Part shown: piece by piece, positions 1-7,755 of the stretch
Layout: each line of letters opens with the position of its first letter
Numbering within the stretch: the stretch's first letter is position 1
Source: Flavobacterium hydatis
GTDB lineage: Bacteria > Bacteroidota > Bacteroidia > Flavobacteriales > Flavobacteriaceae
Assembly: GCF_000737695.1 (NCBI RefSeq)
Contig: NZ_JPRM01000008.1
Span: forward strand, 36,432 to 100,431
DNA: 64,000 nt
Direction of reading: 5' to 3'
Made by a program: the position numbers and the translations under genes
Notes under the pieces: model-generated
Seen by the model: the letters and a program-made list of their open reading frames with translations, nothing else
Database searches by the model: none
Told to the model about the DNA's origin: nothing

Positions 1-524
1 TTTCCTTCTCCCTCAGGATTGGCATCATCATGAGTGTACTTGTACCATTTGTCTCGATCACCACTTCCGTCAGCACCAACATACATCTGCCAAGGATTAG
101 TACTCTTTAATGCTTCTTCTTTTTCTTTAAGCAATCGCTCAATTGCTTTGTTTGATCCTTCCACCATTGCAGCAGTGGCTGTAACAGTAGGTTTCATGAC
201 GCCATTAATCATATACAATACCGATGGGAAAATCATGATGCAAAATCCAATCACAAATGGGCGAAAGAGAGGGTAGAAGTCTATTGGTTCTGCGCTGGCA
301 ATATGCCTCCAAACTCGAGAGGCGATATACCATATAGCTGCAAAACCGGCAAGACCTTGCCCAACCCCGAGCAGGTTATTGCACAATGGCATCATCTCAT
401 CATATAACTGTTCCAGTACACTATGCAGGCTGTTCATTTCGTCTGCCACTCCTTGTGCTTGGCTAGTAAAAGGCAACAGGCCCCCTAGGATAGTCAATAG
501 AACTTCCTTATTTATATTTATCAT
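1..524 (-). CDS. traJ: TraJ-family conjugation membrane protein (3' end outside window)
   Basis: The frame opens with ATG at 524 and stays open for 174 codons to the window edge, so the C-terminal part is missing. The product begins with a short hydrophobic leader (MININKEVLLTILGGLLPF) and an acidic loop (MNSLHSVLEQLYDEM). Two hydrophobic stretches follow, around GLAGFAAIWYIASRVW and the segment FCIMIFPSVLYMI. This matches the N-terminus of Bacteroidetes TraJ, a polytopic inner-membrane part of the mating channel, probably the VirB6 counterpart (analogy is inference). It is the last visible gene of the tra operon, 16 nt after the preceding TraI/TerB-like gene, and the order TraG, TraI, TraJ supports the call. 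Confidence 0.75.
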   Translation of the reverse strand, partial: MININKEVLLTILGGLLPFTSQAQGVADEMNSLHSVLEQLYDEMMPLCNNLLGVGQGLAGFAAIWYIASRVWRHIASAEPIDFYPLFRPFVIGFCIMIFPSVLYMINGVMKPTVTATAAMVEGSNKAIERLLKEKEEALKSTNPWQMYVGADGSGDRDKWYKYTHDDANPEGEG

Positions 525-540
525 AACTGAGGATATTTAG

Positions 541-1170
541 TTATTTGGTGAACATGTTGCGAATCGCATTTACATCATTACGCTCCTTGGCACGTTGCAA
601 AGCCAGTATTGAAGTATTGTTATTGAAGTTTCTCAGAAACATAAGTTTATCTTGCATATCTGTGTATATCTTGTCAATAGATGCCAGTCGTTCGTCATCA
701 GACATTCGCATTTTATTAGCGGTAACCACTGAAGTAAGCTCGTCAAGATTTCTAAGACTTTGTTGGAATAAATTATCATACACTCTTTCTAAGTAAGCGA
801 TTTCATTGGCATTGAAATTTTGACTATCTCGAAAGTGGTTAAAAGCGGACTTATATTCTTTAACCAATTGCACCTGATAACTAATAATATCACCAATACG
901 TCTGTAATTCCGTACGGTGGGACTGACTTGCATGAGCGCATCAAGAAAAGTTTCATGCAGGCTGAAATTACCTTTGGACAAATCTTTCACCGTATTGTAT
1001 CCACCGTTAAGCATTTCATACCCCTTTTTCATATCCTTAAGGATTTGTTTAAACTGGGTCAGTTTTTCGATGTTCAAAATCAATTGCTGGATTTCCTGTT
1101 TTTGGGCTGCAACTTTTAAAGGGAGCAGTAAAACAATAGATACAATTCCTATAATCAGTATTTTTTTCAT
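541..1170 (-). CDS. TraI/TerB-like periplasmic conjugation protein (paralogue 3)
   Basis: A 209-residue protein with an N-terminal signal peptide (residues 1-22, ending VAAQ). The rest is almost all helical, with coiled-coil-like stretches. It shares a core with the next two genes upstream: a GGYNTVKDLSKGNFSLHETF segment, then V-x-P and RIGDIISYQVQLVKEYKSAF, and a C-terminal ALQRAKERNDV. Such genes sit between TraG and TraJ in Bacteroidetes conjugative transposons and are often labelled 'TerB family tellurite resistance'. Nothing in the sequence points to tellurite, so a structural or periplasmic role in mating is more likely. It follows paralogue 2 after only 6 nt. Confidence 0.65.
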   Translation of the reverse strand: MKKILIIGIVSIVLLLPLKVAAQKQEIQQLILNIEKLTQFKQILKDMKKGYEMLNGGYNTVKDLSKGNFSLHETFLDALMQVSPTVRNYRRIGDIISYQVQLVKEYKSAFNHFRDSQNFNANEIAYLERVYDNLFQQSLRNLDELTSVVTANKMRMSDDERLASIDKIYTDMQDKLMFLRNFNNNTSILALQRAKERNDVNAIRNMFTK

Positions 1171-1176
1171 AACACA

Positions 1177-1794
1177 TCAGTTTATGCCGTGCAAGACACG
1201 ACTGGTTTTTGCTTCTTTCAATTCTTTCGCTTTTGATACAGCCATCAGTTTGGTTTTATTACCGAAGCTTTCGCAAAAGGCATAGCTATCAAGCATGTTC
1301 TGGTAAACTGTATCAATTCGTTTGATTCGCTCGTCATCTTTCATCTCCAAGGTTCCGTCTGAAACGATCGTGAGAAGTTCATCCAAATTGTCGTCACAAT
1401 TATCTAAAACCCTTTCAAATACTCTTTTGATATAGTCAACTTCATCTCCGTGAAATAAATCATCCTGCCGGATTTGCGGGTACAAGCTTTTGTAGCTTTT
1501 TATGATTTTTATCTGAAGGGCTATAATTTCAGTAATCCTTGCATACTTTTTTATCTTTGGGTTAACCTGCTTGAGCGAAGTGAGATAATCGGTATGAAGT
1601 TTAAATTCTCCACGCTTAAAATCATTTATAGTATTCAGCCCTTTTTTGGCTACCGAATAGCCTTTTTGAGCATATCCTATATAGGTTTGCAGTGCTGCAA
1701 TTTGCTGTAAAAGCATCCTCTGCTGTTTTGCCTGTGCGTGCATATTTCCCGAGATGAGAATGGCAAAAAGCAATAGTAAAAATATCTTTTTCAT
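1177..1794 (-). CDS. TraI/TerB-like periplasmic conjugation protein (paralogue 2)
   Basis: A 205-residue secreted helical protein (signal peptide to about residue 20, MHAQAK). It carries the same core as its neighbours: GYSVAKKGLNTINDFKRGEF, KQVNPKIKKYARITEIIALQ and a C-terminal VSKAKELKEAK. An MLLQQIAALQTYIGYAQKGY segment follows the leader. It sits 14 nt after paralogue 1 and 6 nt before paralogue 3, so all three are surely cotranscribed. The order and spacing suggest duplication within the operon. The exact role is unknown; by family it is an accessory periplasmic component of the Bacteroidetes mating apparatus. Confidence 0.6.
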   Translation of the reverse strand: MKKIFLLLLFAILISGNMHAQAKQQRMLLQQIAALQTYIGYAQKGYSVAKKGLNTINDFKRGEFKLHTDYLTSLKQVNPKIKKYARITEIIALQIKIIKSYKSLYPQIRQDDLFHGDEVDYIKRVFERVLDNCDDNLDELLTIVSDGTLEMKDDERIKRIDTVYQNMLDSYAFCESFGNKTKLMAVSKAKELKEAKTSRVLHGIN

Positions 1795-1808
1795 GATTTT
1801 TTGATTTA

Positions 1809-2498
1809 TTACGGAATTCCGTAAAATTTCTTGAGCGATTTGACATCATGTTGTGTTTTGGCTCTTTGAAGACTGAGCAGTATGTTCTGTCTATTGAAGA
1901 GTGTCAGGTCATTATAATTAGTATCGATTTGATCCGCAGCAGCATTTATAATTTCCAATCTCTTGGCATCACTCATCTGGGTGGTAAAAGAATCAAGTAC
2001 TAAAAATATTTGGTCGATATTTTTTAGACTTTCGTTCAATATCCCGGAATAAACGCTGTGCATATAATCCAATTCGCTTGCATTAAAATGAGCATCCTTT
2101 TGAAATAAGTTCCAGGCTCTTTCATACTCGTCCACCAAACGAACCTGTTTTTGGCTAATGTCCTTGATACGCTGGTAATAGGTAATAATAGATTTAATTT
2201 TTGCCAGTTCCTCATAATAATCCTTGTAGAGGTCTTTTTGTTTTTGTGTCCAATCAGAAATCTCATCCAGTTTTAGTTTAGATAAAATATTTTCTATTTT
2301 CTTCTGTGCGTTCTGTAACCAGATGGTTTTGTTTTGTAGTTTTTGTATTCTAAGGTCAATGGCTTTGATTATCTTTTTGGCAACTGCTTTTACCATTTCT
2401 AAAATTGGTATTGCCGCAACCTTTTCTGCTGGTCGGGTAGGAGTGCTTATCAGTAAAAAACAGAACAGGCAAATCATAATTTTCATTTTTGTTTTCAT
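1809..2498 (-). CDS. TraI-like conjugation protein (DUF4141-type, paralogue 1)
   Basis: A 229-residue protein with an N-terminal signal peptide (KIMICLFCFLLISTPTRPA) and a long helical body. Residues from about 60 hold LQNKTIWLQNAQKKIENILS, the typical start of the Bacteroidetes TraI family. Next come SDWTQKQKDLYKDYYEELAK, YYQRIKDISQKQVRLVDEYE and a C-terminal SLQRAKTQHDVKSLKKFYGI. This and its position directly after traG make it the canonical TraI of the operon; the two following genes are shorter relatives. Its product is expected in the periplasm, helping to assemble the channel. No catalytic motif is visible. Confidence 0.65.
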   Translation of the reverse strand: MKTKMKIMICLFCFLLISTPTRPAEKVAAIPILEMVKAVAKKIIKAIDLRIQKLQNKTIWLQNAQKKIENILSKLKLDEISDWTQKQKDLYKDYYEELAKIKSIITYYQRIKDISQKQVRLVDEYERAWNLFQKDAHFNASELDYMHSVYSGILNESLKNIDQIFLVLDSFTTQMSDAKRLEIINAAADQIDTNYNDLTLFNRQNILLSLQRAKTQHDVKSLKKFYGIP

Positions 2499-2524
2499 AA
2501 TTAGTATAGTTTAGTTTGCGTTTT

Positions 2525-4996
2525 TCATGATGCTTGGGCGCGTAAGTCAATAGCGAGTGCCGCAATACCTTTTCTAATGTCTCCATCAAATTTCTTAGCG
2601 TAGGCTTGTACTTTTACTTTTTCAGTTTCTTCAGTGGTGTAGGCGAGATATTCTTCCAGAGATACCTCGGTGCGATATACTTTTGATTGCATGCCTCCGA
2701 GTGAGATAAACACTTCTTTGTATTTCTTATCAGGATCATTAGCTTTGTTTACCGAGAGCACGAGTGCTTTTTCCTTTTCTGTAAGTCCAAGCAGTTCTTG
2801 GATTTGTTCGAATTTATTTTGATATTTACTTTGATCCAGTAGTATCTTACAATCACTGTTATTGATAATGGCTTGTTTGACTATAGGTGAGGAAATAATA
2901 TCTTCTACTTCCTGGGTCACTACAATGGCTTCACCAAAAAATTTACGCACGGTCTTGAATAAATACCGAATGTAATCTGCCATACCTTCTTTGGCAATTG
3001 CCTTCCAGGCTTCTTCAATAAGTATCATTTTACGAATGCCTTTGAGCTTGCGCATCTTGCTAATGAATACTTCCATAATGATTATGGTTACTACAGGAAA
3101 GAGTATTGGATGGTCTTTGATATTATCGAGTTCAAAAACAATAAAGCGTTCTTTTAACAGATCCAGGTTCTCGGTTGCATTGAGCAGGTAATCAAATTCT
3201 CCTCCTTTATAATAAGGACGCAATACATACAGAAAATTGTTTACATCAAAATCCTTTTCCTTTACCTTATCGCCCTCCAGTATGGTTACAAAATCATTTT
3301 TTAGAAATTCGTAAAAACTATCAAAACAGGGAAATAAATCCGAATTACCATCTAACTTTTCATAATACAATTGCAATGCATTGGATAGGGCTACATATTC
3401 ACTTCGATTAAACGTTTCATTGTCTTTTTTCCAAAGTGCCAATAGCAGTGTTTTGATGCTTTCTTTTTTCTCGGTATCGAGTGTATCACCTTCACTGATA
3501 TAAAATGGATTGAATCGGATGGGATTCTTTTCATCATAGGTAAAGTAGTACCCGTTTACCATATCACACAATCCTTTATAACTGTGTCCCACATCAACAA
3601 GTACAACATGTGTCCCTTGCTCATAGTAACTTCTGACCATGTGGTTGGTGAAAAAGGATTTTCCACTTCCAGATGGTCCAAGAATAAATTTGTTCCGATT
3701 GGTACAAATTCCCATCTTAACAGGCTCATCACTAATGTCCACATGAATTGGTTTGCCGGTCAAACGGTCTCCCAATCTAATTCCAATCGGACTTAGGGAA
3801 GAACGGTAACCAGTTTCTAAATTCAGAAAACAGGTTGCTTGTTCTGTGAAAGTGTCGAAAGTATCATTCATTGGGAAATCTGCGGAATTCCCAGGAATTC
3901 CTGCCCAAAAAATCTGTGCGGCTCCTACTGTTTCCTGTTTAGCAACGGCATCCATCTGAGCGAGTGCTGAAGACACTTTGTTTTTTAAATCTTTGAGTTC
4001 TTCTTTATTATCTGTCCAAATCAGTACATTAAAATGAGCTTTAACCGGTAATCTTTGCTGGCCAATTGCTTCATTAAGAAAGTCATTGGTGGCATCGCGC
4101 GCAATAAGGTTCTCCCTGCTATAGGCTGAAAGGGATTGCAATCGCAGTCTTTTACTTTCTAACTTTTGTAATGTTTTCTGGAAATCCTCTATAAAAATAT
4201 ACTGGTTATAGATATGATTGCAGGAAAGTAATTGACCAAGAGTTGAGGCAAATCCGATACTAAACTTGGTTTTATCAGTGGAATATCGATCATAATTAAT
4301 TCGAGAACCACATAGAGCAGGCAGGTCAGCGGCATCGCCTAAAGTATAAATTTGGCAATGCTTGTCTCCAACCTGCAAACCATCATCGAAAGCAATATCC
4401 TTAAATACAAATGAATTTTCCTTTTCAGAAAGGAAACAATACTTTTCTATAATCCCAATCTTTCTACTGTGGCTTCGAAGGTCATCATTTCCCAGACGAG
4501 TTAGTTTCACAAAACCACTATCTTCCAAAATGCGTCTGAATTGTCCGGTACTATCAATAAATTCCTGACGTAATTGTGCTTTTAATGTTTCGTGTGGGAC
4601 GATAGAACTTCTGAGCAAATTGGAAAATAAGGAGCTGGATGTTTTCCTTCCGGCTGGTTTCTTGGTCAGGAAAATATAGCATGAATGATCCAGAAAAGGG
4701 CGCTCATTAAAAAAACGATCACTGCTACGGGTCAGGAAACTAGAATCTTCACTTGTGAAATCTGGCTCAAACTTACTATCGATAAACCAGTCCTGTTTGT
4801 GAAAGACGCTAAATTTTGGAAGTAGTTTTATGGCTTTGAGCCATGCCTGATGGAACGCTTCGTATTCCTGATCTGACAAAGTAAATATCTCAGGCAGTTC
4901 TGCCTTGAATACCACTGTTACATCTCCTTGTTTGGACAGGATGCAATCATGCTCTACATCCATAATCGGTAAAATATCATCTATCATCTTTTCCAT
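2525..4996 (-). CDS. traG: TraG, VirB4-like conjugation ATPase
   Basis: An 823-residue ATPase that powers pilus or channel assembly at the inner membrane, the Bacteroidetes counterpart of VirB4. The Walker A motif GPSGSGKSFF lies at about residues 438-447. The Walker B region MILIEEAWKAIA lies near 657, and RYLFKTVRKFFGEAIVVTQE with IINNSDCKILLDQ follows as the helicase-like C-terminal part. The N-terminal half (DVEHDCILSKQGDVTVVFKA) is the TraG N domain. Length fits the family. The order DUF4134-DUF4133-TraG mirrors virB2-virB3-virB4. The gene is intact, with start ATG at 4996; a second in-frame ATG three codons later is also possible. Confidence 0.92.
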   Translation of the reverse strand: MEKMIDDILPIMDVEHDCILSKQGDVTVVFKAELPEIFTLSDQEYEAFHQAWLKAIKLLPKFSVFHKQDWFIDSKFEPDFTSEDSSFLTRSSDRFFNERPFLDHSCYIFLTKKPAGRKTSSSLFSNLLRSSIVPHETLKAQLRQEFIDSTGQFRRILEDSGFVKLTRLGNDDLRSHSRKIGIIEKYCFLSEKENSFVFKDIAFDDGLQVGDKHCQIYTLGDAADLPALCGSRINYDRYSTDKTKFSIGFASTLGQLLSCNHIYNQYIFIEDFQKTLQKLESKRLRLQSLSAYSRENLIARDATNDFLNEAIGQQRLPVKAHFNVLIWTDNKEELKDLKNKVSSALAQMDAVAKQETVGAAQIFWAGIPGNSADFPMNDTFDTFTEQATCFLNLETGYRSSLSPIGIRLGDRLTGKPIHVDISDEPVKMGICTNRNKFILGPSGSGKSFFTNHMVRSYYEQGTHVVLVDVGHSYKGLCDMVNGYYFTYDEKNPIRFNPFYISEGDTLDTEKKESIKTLLLALWKKDNETFNRSEYVALSNALQLYYEKLDGNSDLFPCFDSFYEFLKNDFVTILEGDKVKEKDFDVNNFLYVLRPYYKGGEFDYLLNATENLDLLKERFIVFELDNIKDHPILFPVVTIIIMEVFISKMRKLKGIRKMILIEEAWKAIAKEGMADYIRYLFKTVRKFFGEAIVVTQEVEDIISSPIVKQAIINNSDCKILLDQSKYQNKFEQIQELLGLTEKEKALVLSVNKANDPDKKYKEVFISLGGMQSKVYRTEVSLEEYLAYTTEETEKVKVQAYAKKFDGDIRKGIAALAIDLRAQAS

Positions 4997-5039
4997 CTTC
5001 TTCTTTTTTACCTACCAGTCCTTTACTTTGAAATAAATC

Positions 5040-5357
5040 TCATTTTCGCATCATAAATATCTTTCTACTCTGAGATTTTACAGCTTTAGGAATCTGTCGT
5101 TTCGCTAAGGCTTTCATCATGCCATGTTCCCCGTATTCATGGCTCATCTTATATATTTTCAAAACCCACAATGTCCCTGAAATACCAATTATTCCTATAC
5201 AAATAAAGGATGGTAAACCAGCGATGTATAGGATTGCAAACAGTATCATAAGAACAATAACACCGCCACCCAGGTACCAGATGTATTGTGCTTTTAACCC
5301 TTTAAACTCGATGCTTTGGTTAATTCCTTTGTTGATCTGATAGACACTATTTGACAT
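5040..5357 (-). CDS. traF: TraF (DUF4133), VirB3-like membrane protein
   Basis: A 105-residue protein with two adjacent membrane segments (about residues 27-47 and 50-67) and a basic C-terminus (KRQIPKAVKSQSRK). Beginning and spacing (YQINKGINQSIEFKGLKAQY) match the DUF4133/TraF family of Bacteroidetes conjugative transposons. The family is thought to equal VirB3, the small inner-membrane partner of the VirB4 ATPase. It sits between TraE and TraG, with 12 nt to TraE and 43 nt to TraG, so the three are cotranscribed. Confidence 0.85.
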   Translation of the reverse strand: MSNSVYQINKGINQSIEFKGLKAQYIWYLGGGVIVLMILFAILYIAGLPSFICIGIIGISGTLWVLKIYKMSHEYGEHGMMKALAKRQIPKAVKSQSRKIFMMRK

Positions 5358-5369
5358 GGAGTTATGATT

Positions 5370-5714
5370 TTAAATCCCAAAGAAGGATTTGATTACCGTA
5401 GCAACGACCACCAGAAAAACACAACTGCCAAACCAGGCGGCAGCCACTTTTCCCGTATCGGGATCACCTGCATTCCATTTTTGATATACCTTGACAGCGC
5501 CTATGAGTCCTAGTAATGCTCCAACGGCATACATTAATTCTGTTCCTGCATCAAAGTAACTTCGTACCTGCTGGTTGGCTTCATTGATTCCTGCCAGCCC
5601 GTCCTGAGCAAAAGCCTCATAGCTTATTACAAAAAGAATTTGCGCCAAGAGAATACCGATACGGTTTATTTTTTTTGGTATAAACTTTTTAAAATTCCAG
5701 TTCCACTTTTTCAT
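5370..5714 (-). CDS. traE: TraE (DUF4134), VirB2/pilin-like membrane protein
   Basis: A 114-residue protein with an N-terminal signal/membrane segment ending SYEAFAQDG, the conserved GINEANQQVRSYFDAGTELM region, and two further membrane segments (YAVGALLGLIGAVKVYQKW and the C-terminal SCVFLVVVATVIKSFFGI). This is the DUF4134/TraE family, by position and topology the VirB2-like pilin subunit. I chose ATG at 5714; the preceding codon at 5717 is GTG and would add one residue. A GC-rich structured leader with its own poly-U tract lies directly upstream (5752-5837), so expression may be controlled separately from the gene at 6334. Confidence 0.85.
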   Translation of the reverse strand: MKKWNWNFKKFIPKKINRIGILLAQILFVISYEAFAQDGLAGINEANQQVRSYFDAGTELMYAVGALLGLIGAVKVYQKWNAGDPDTGKVAAAWFGSCVFLVVVATVIKSFFGI

Positions 5715-5733
5715 CACACATTATTTTTAAAGT

Positions 5734-5802
5734 TTAAAAATTCAGATAAAAAACGGAGGTGTTGCCGCTGTCGCAGTTCCACTTTCCTGTTACATCTGCC
5801 AT
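5734..5802 (-). CDS. Possible 22-codon leader ORF before traE
   Basis: An ATG-to-TAA frame encoding MADVTGKWNCDSGNTSVFYL plus two residues lies inside the structured GC-rich segment and ends 19 nt before the traE start. No clear ribosome-binding site precedes it. It may be a leader peptide linked to the RNA fold, or a chance frame in a conserved RNA. I list it because it spans the 3' half of the predicted hairpin. Confidence 0.25.
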   Translation of the reverse strand: MADVTGKWNCDSGNTSVFYLNF

Positions 5803-5837
5803 ACTGCGCCGGGACGGACAGGGACAGCTCCTCCGTT
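5752..5837 (-). ncRNA. Candidate structured (pseudoknotted) RNA in the traE leader
   Basis: In a very AT-rich operon this 86-nt block is GC-rich and full of nested complementarity. AACGGAGG/CCTCCGTT pairs 5752-5759 with 5830-5837. GCTGTC/GACAGC pairs 5767-5772 with 5823-5828. GCAGT/ACTGC pairs 5773-5777 with 5803-5807. CCTGT/ACAGG pairs 5786-5790 with 5818-5822, and this last pair crosses the third to form a pseudoknot. On the minus strand the outer stem is followed by six Us, so it could also act as a terminator or attenuator ahead of traE. Function is inferred; the pairings are read directly. Confidence 0.5.
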
Positions 5838-5845
5838 ATATTGTT

Positions 5846-6334
5846 TTAGATTTTTTCGTTCCATAACCCTTCCGCTTCTGTCTGGGTTACAGATATTGAG
5901 GCAAGTGTTTTGCACTCTGTAACAATCAACTCACTTACAGAGGAGCGCAATGCAGAATCTTTTACCGAAGGATATTCTTTAAAAATCAATTGGATATAGT
6001 CCAGAAATTCTTGTTTGTGTAGTTTTCTTTTTGCTGCATCGGCTATAAAACTTTTTAGTCGGGCTACAAGGGTATCAACGTCCTGAAAGATGGTGTCAAA
6101 TTCTCCGAACGTAGGCTGGCTGGAAATAGGTTCAGGAGTATCCTGATTGTTTTCTTCGGATTGAAAGTCTCCATAATCCGGATCTCCTAATCTGCGAAAT
6201 TGAAGTTTCCTCTTTCCTGATATGACTTCCTTGAGGTCATCAAAATAAAATCGAAATCCAACAAATAAATACCAACTTGCCAATAGCAGAATAACTACAA
6301 CTATGTAATTACCCCATGAAATGTTTGTAAACAT
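5846..6334 (-). CDS. Single-TM protein of the tra operon
   Basis: A 162-residue protein with one N-terminal membrane helix (NYIVVVILLLASWYLFVGF, residues 9-27), a basic stretch (GKRKLQFRR), an acidic linker, then a helical cytoplasmic domain (residues 75-162). It is the first gene of the visible tra unit, reading toward traE. Its place matches that of TraD-like or unnamed proteins in Bacteroidetes conjugative transposons, but I do not recognise a family with certainty. No traA, traB or traC follows upstream, which is unusual. It probably contributes to channel assembly, by context only. Confidence 0.55.
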   Translation of the reverse strand: MFTNISWGNYIVVVILLLASWYLFVGFRFYFDDLKEVISGKRKLQFRRLGDPDYGDFQSEENNQDTPEPISSQPTFGEFDTIFQDVDTLVARLKSFIADAAKRKLHKQEFLDYIQLIFKEYPSVKDSALRSSVSELIVTECKTLASISVTQTEAEGLWNEKI

Positions 6335-6441
6335 ACCTTCTTTATTTTATCGTTCTACATTAGTTTCTCACAATCCAGGTTTCTAAATCCAGATCTTCAT
6401 CATTACAAGGCAAAGGAACAATAGATAACAAACTGCTACAA

Positions 6442-6485
6442 GTACAACTTTTTGTTGTACCCCTGTCGTACCCCGTTGCACCCCC
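6442..6485. repeat. Hairpin plus three helically phased GYACCCC repeats
   Basis: TGTACCCC, CGTACCCC and TGCACCCC follow each other with offsets of 11 and 10 nt, so they face the same side of the helix. The first unit overlaps the right arm of a 7-bp inverted repeat (6442-6448/6454-6460). Located 110-150 bp upstream of the tra unit start, this looks like an iteron-type operator. No binding protein is known from the sequence. Confidence 0.4.
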
Positions 6486-6514
6486 AGTAAAATCAAGGAG
6501 AGAAAAAATAAAAA

Positions 6515-6554
6515 AAATGTAAAAAAATAAAAAAAGCCTCCCGAGTGGAAGGCT
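6515..6554 (-). terminator. Rho-independent terminator after the 6664-8770 operon
   Basis: On the minus strand an 8-bp stem with one mismatch (AGCCTTCC/GGGAGGCT, 6535-6542 with 6547-6554) and a 4-nt loop is followed by a long U-rich tail. It ends the operon whose last gene stops at 6664 and insulates it from the tra unit. Confidence 0.75.
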
Positions 6555-6663
6555 AATTAAGAGATAAAATGAATTATTTTTAGGGTAGTTTTTAGTTCGA
6601 AAATTCCACTAAATTTTCAAATGACTACAAAAGTGTGTTAGCGGTAGTTTTTTTACGTTTTAC

Positions 6664-7755
6664 TTATTTACAATATTCTGAAAATACTTTAATTACGTTT
6701 TTATTTCCTAATTCAATTGCTTTTTTTAAATCGGAACATCCATCTTGTCCCAATGAAATTTTAGCAATTCCTCTATTTCCAAACGCCATATTTGAAAAAT
6801 CCGTGTTTGAATTATCATACTTTATTGTCATTGTAAAGTCCGTAATTGCTCCTAAATAATCTTCCATTAACAGTTTTACATAACCACGATTATTATATGC
6901 CTTGTAATAATCAGGTCTTAATTTTATCGCTAAAGTGTAATCATTTATAGCTTCTTTAAAATTATTTAGATGGCGTTTGTTTAAAGCTCTATTATAATAT
7001 GCTTCTGAAATCATATAGTTATCTTCAATAGGATAGTTTTCAATTGCTTTTGAATATAATTTGATTGCTTCTTGTTTATTTCCTGCATCAGATTGTATTT
7101 TTCCGTCATTAAAATACTTTATTGCAACATCATGATTTTTTAAGTATTCATTTAAAGATATTTTCATTCCTTTATCTTTAATAGAATATATAATATCTAA
7201 AAACTCTTTTTGGTCATACTTAAATTCATCTTTGTAACTATAACAATAAGTTGCTAAAGTTGCATTTTTTCCAAAATAATATGCGAAAATACCAACCAAA
7301 TTTCCTTTTATGCTTATTCCTGCATCATAAGTAATTATTAAAATTTTATTTACTTTGTCATAATAATTTTGACCTATTTTTAATTCGAAACCGAAATTTC
7401 CATTAGTTACATTTTGAATAGCTTTGTCAATTTCTGATTGGTTTGTATAATATTCTTGTATTTTTTTTATTTCATCTTCATCTGTCGTTGTTCCGTAAAT
7501 ATTTTTAAAAAATATATACGGATAATCCATATCAGCATTTCCAATTTTTTGATAACAAGCTTCAAAATGTACATCACTTCTATATTCTAACAAGTTTTTT
7601 ACATCTTTCATTTTTTGTTGCATAACTTCTTTTGGTAATCTTTTCCAAGTATTATCAAAATTCAAGCTAAATCCAAGTGGACTTTCATATACTATTTGGG
7701 CAAACGAAAAATTACCAATGATAAAAATCGAAAATAATAATATATGATTTTTCAT
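6664..7755 (-). CDS. Secreted TPR-repeat protein
   Basis: A 363-residue protein with a signal peptide (residues 1-19, NFSFAQ). A domain of about 170 residues with no family I recognise follows (YESPLGFSLNFDNTWKRLPK). The C-terminal half has at least three tetratricopeptide repeats (EAIKLYSKAIENYPIEDNY, EAINDYTLAIKLRPDYYKAY, GAITDFTMTIKYDNSNTDF). TPRs usually mediate protein binding; the location should be periplasm or surface. It is the third gene of an operon whose stop and start codons overlap as ATGA (7752-7755), so translation is coupled to the gene before it. Function unknown. Confidence 0.7.
   Translation of the reverse strand: MKNHILLFSIFIIGNFSFAQIVYESPLGFSLNFDNTWKRLPKEVMQQKMKDVKNLLEYRSDVHFEACYQKIGNADMDYPYIFFKNIYGTTTDEDEIKKIQEYYTNQSEIDKAIQNVTNGNFGFELKIGQNYYDKVNKILIITYDAGISIKGNLVGIFAYYFGKNATLATYCYSYKDEFKYDQKEFLDIIYSIKDKGMKISLNEYLKNHDVAIKYFNDGKIQSDAGNKQEAIKLYSKAIENYPIEDNYMISEAYYNRALNKRHLNNFKEAINDYTLAIKLRPDYYKAYNNRGYVKLLMEDYLGAITDFTMTIKYDNSNTDFSNMAFGNRGIAKISLGQDGCSDLKKAIELGNKNVIKVFSEYCK

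Larger units (their letters stand above)
6335..6663. other. Intergenic region upstream of the tra unit
   Basis: A 329-bp gap. It holds a terminator for the right-hand operon (6535-6554) and a perfect hairpin GTACAAC-TTTTT-GTTGTAC (6442-6460). Starting inside that hairpin are three GYACCCC units spaced 11 and 10 nt (6456-6485). The rest is A/T runs. The tra promoter must lie here, but I found no clear TAnnTTTG box. Confidence 0.5.

Noticed and set aside
34..276. Plus-strand open frame of 80 codons
   Set aside because: Lies antisense inside the traJ coding frame, with no ribosome site or family likeness.
917..1285. Plus-strand open frame of 122 codons
   Set aside because: Runs across the junction of two minus-strand tra genes and has no coding signature; a shadow.
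541..1794. Considered as tellurite-resistance proteins
   Set aside because: They sit between traG and traJ, are secreted, and share a core with the TraI-like gene; no resistance context.
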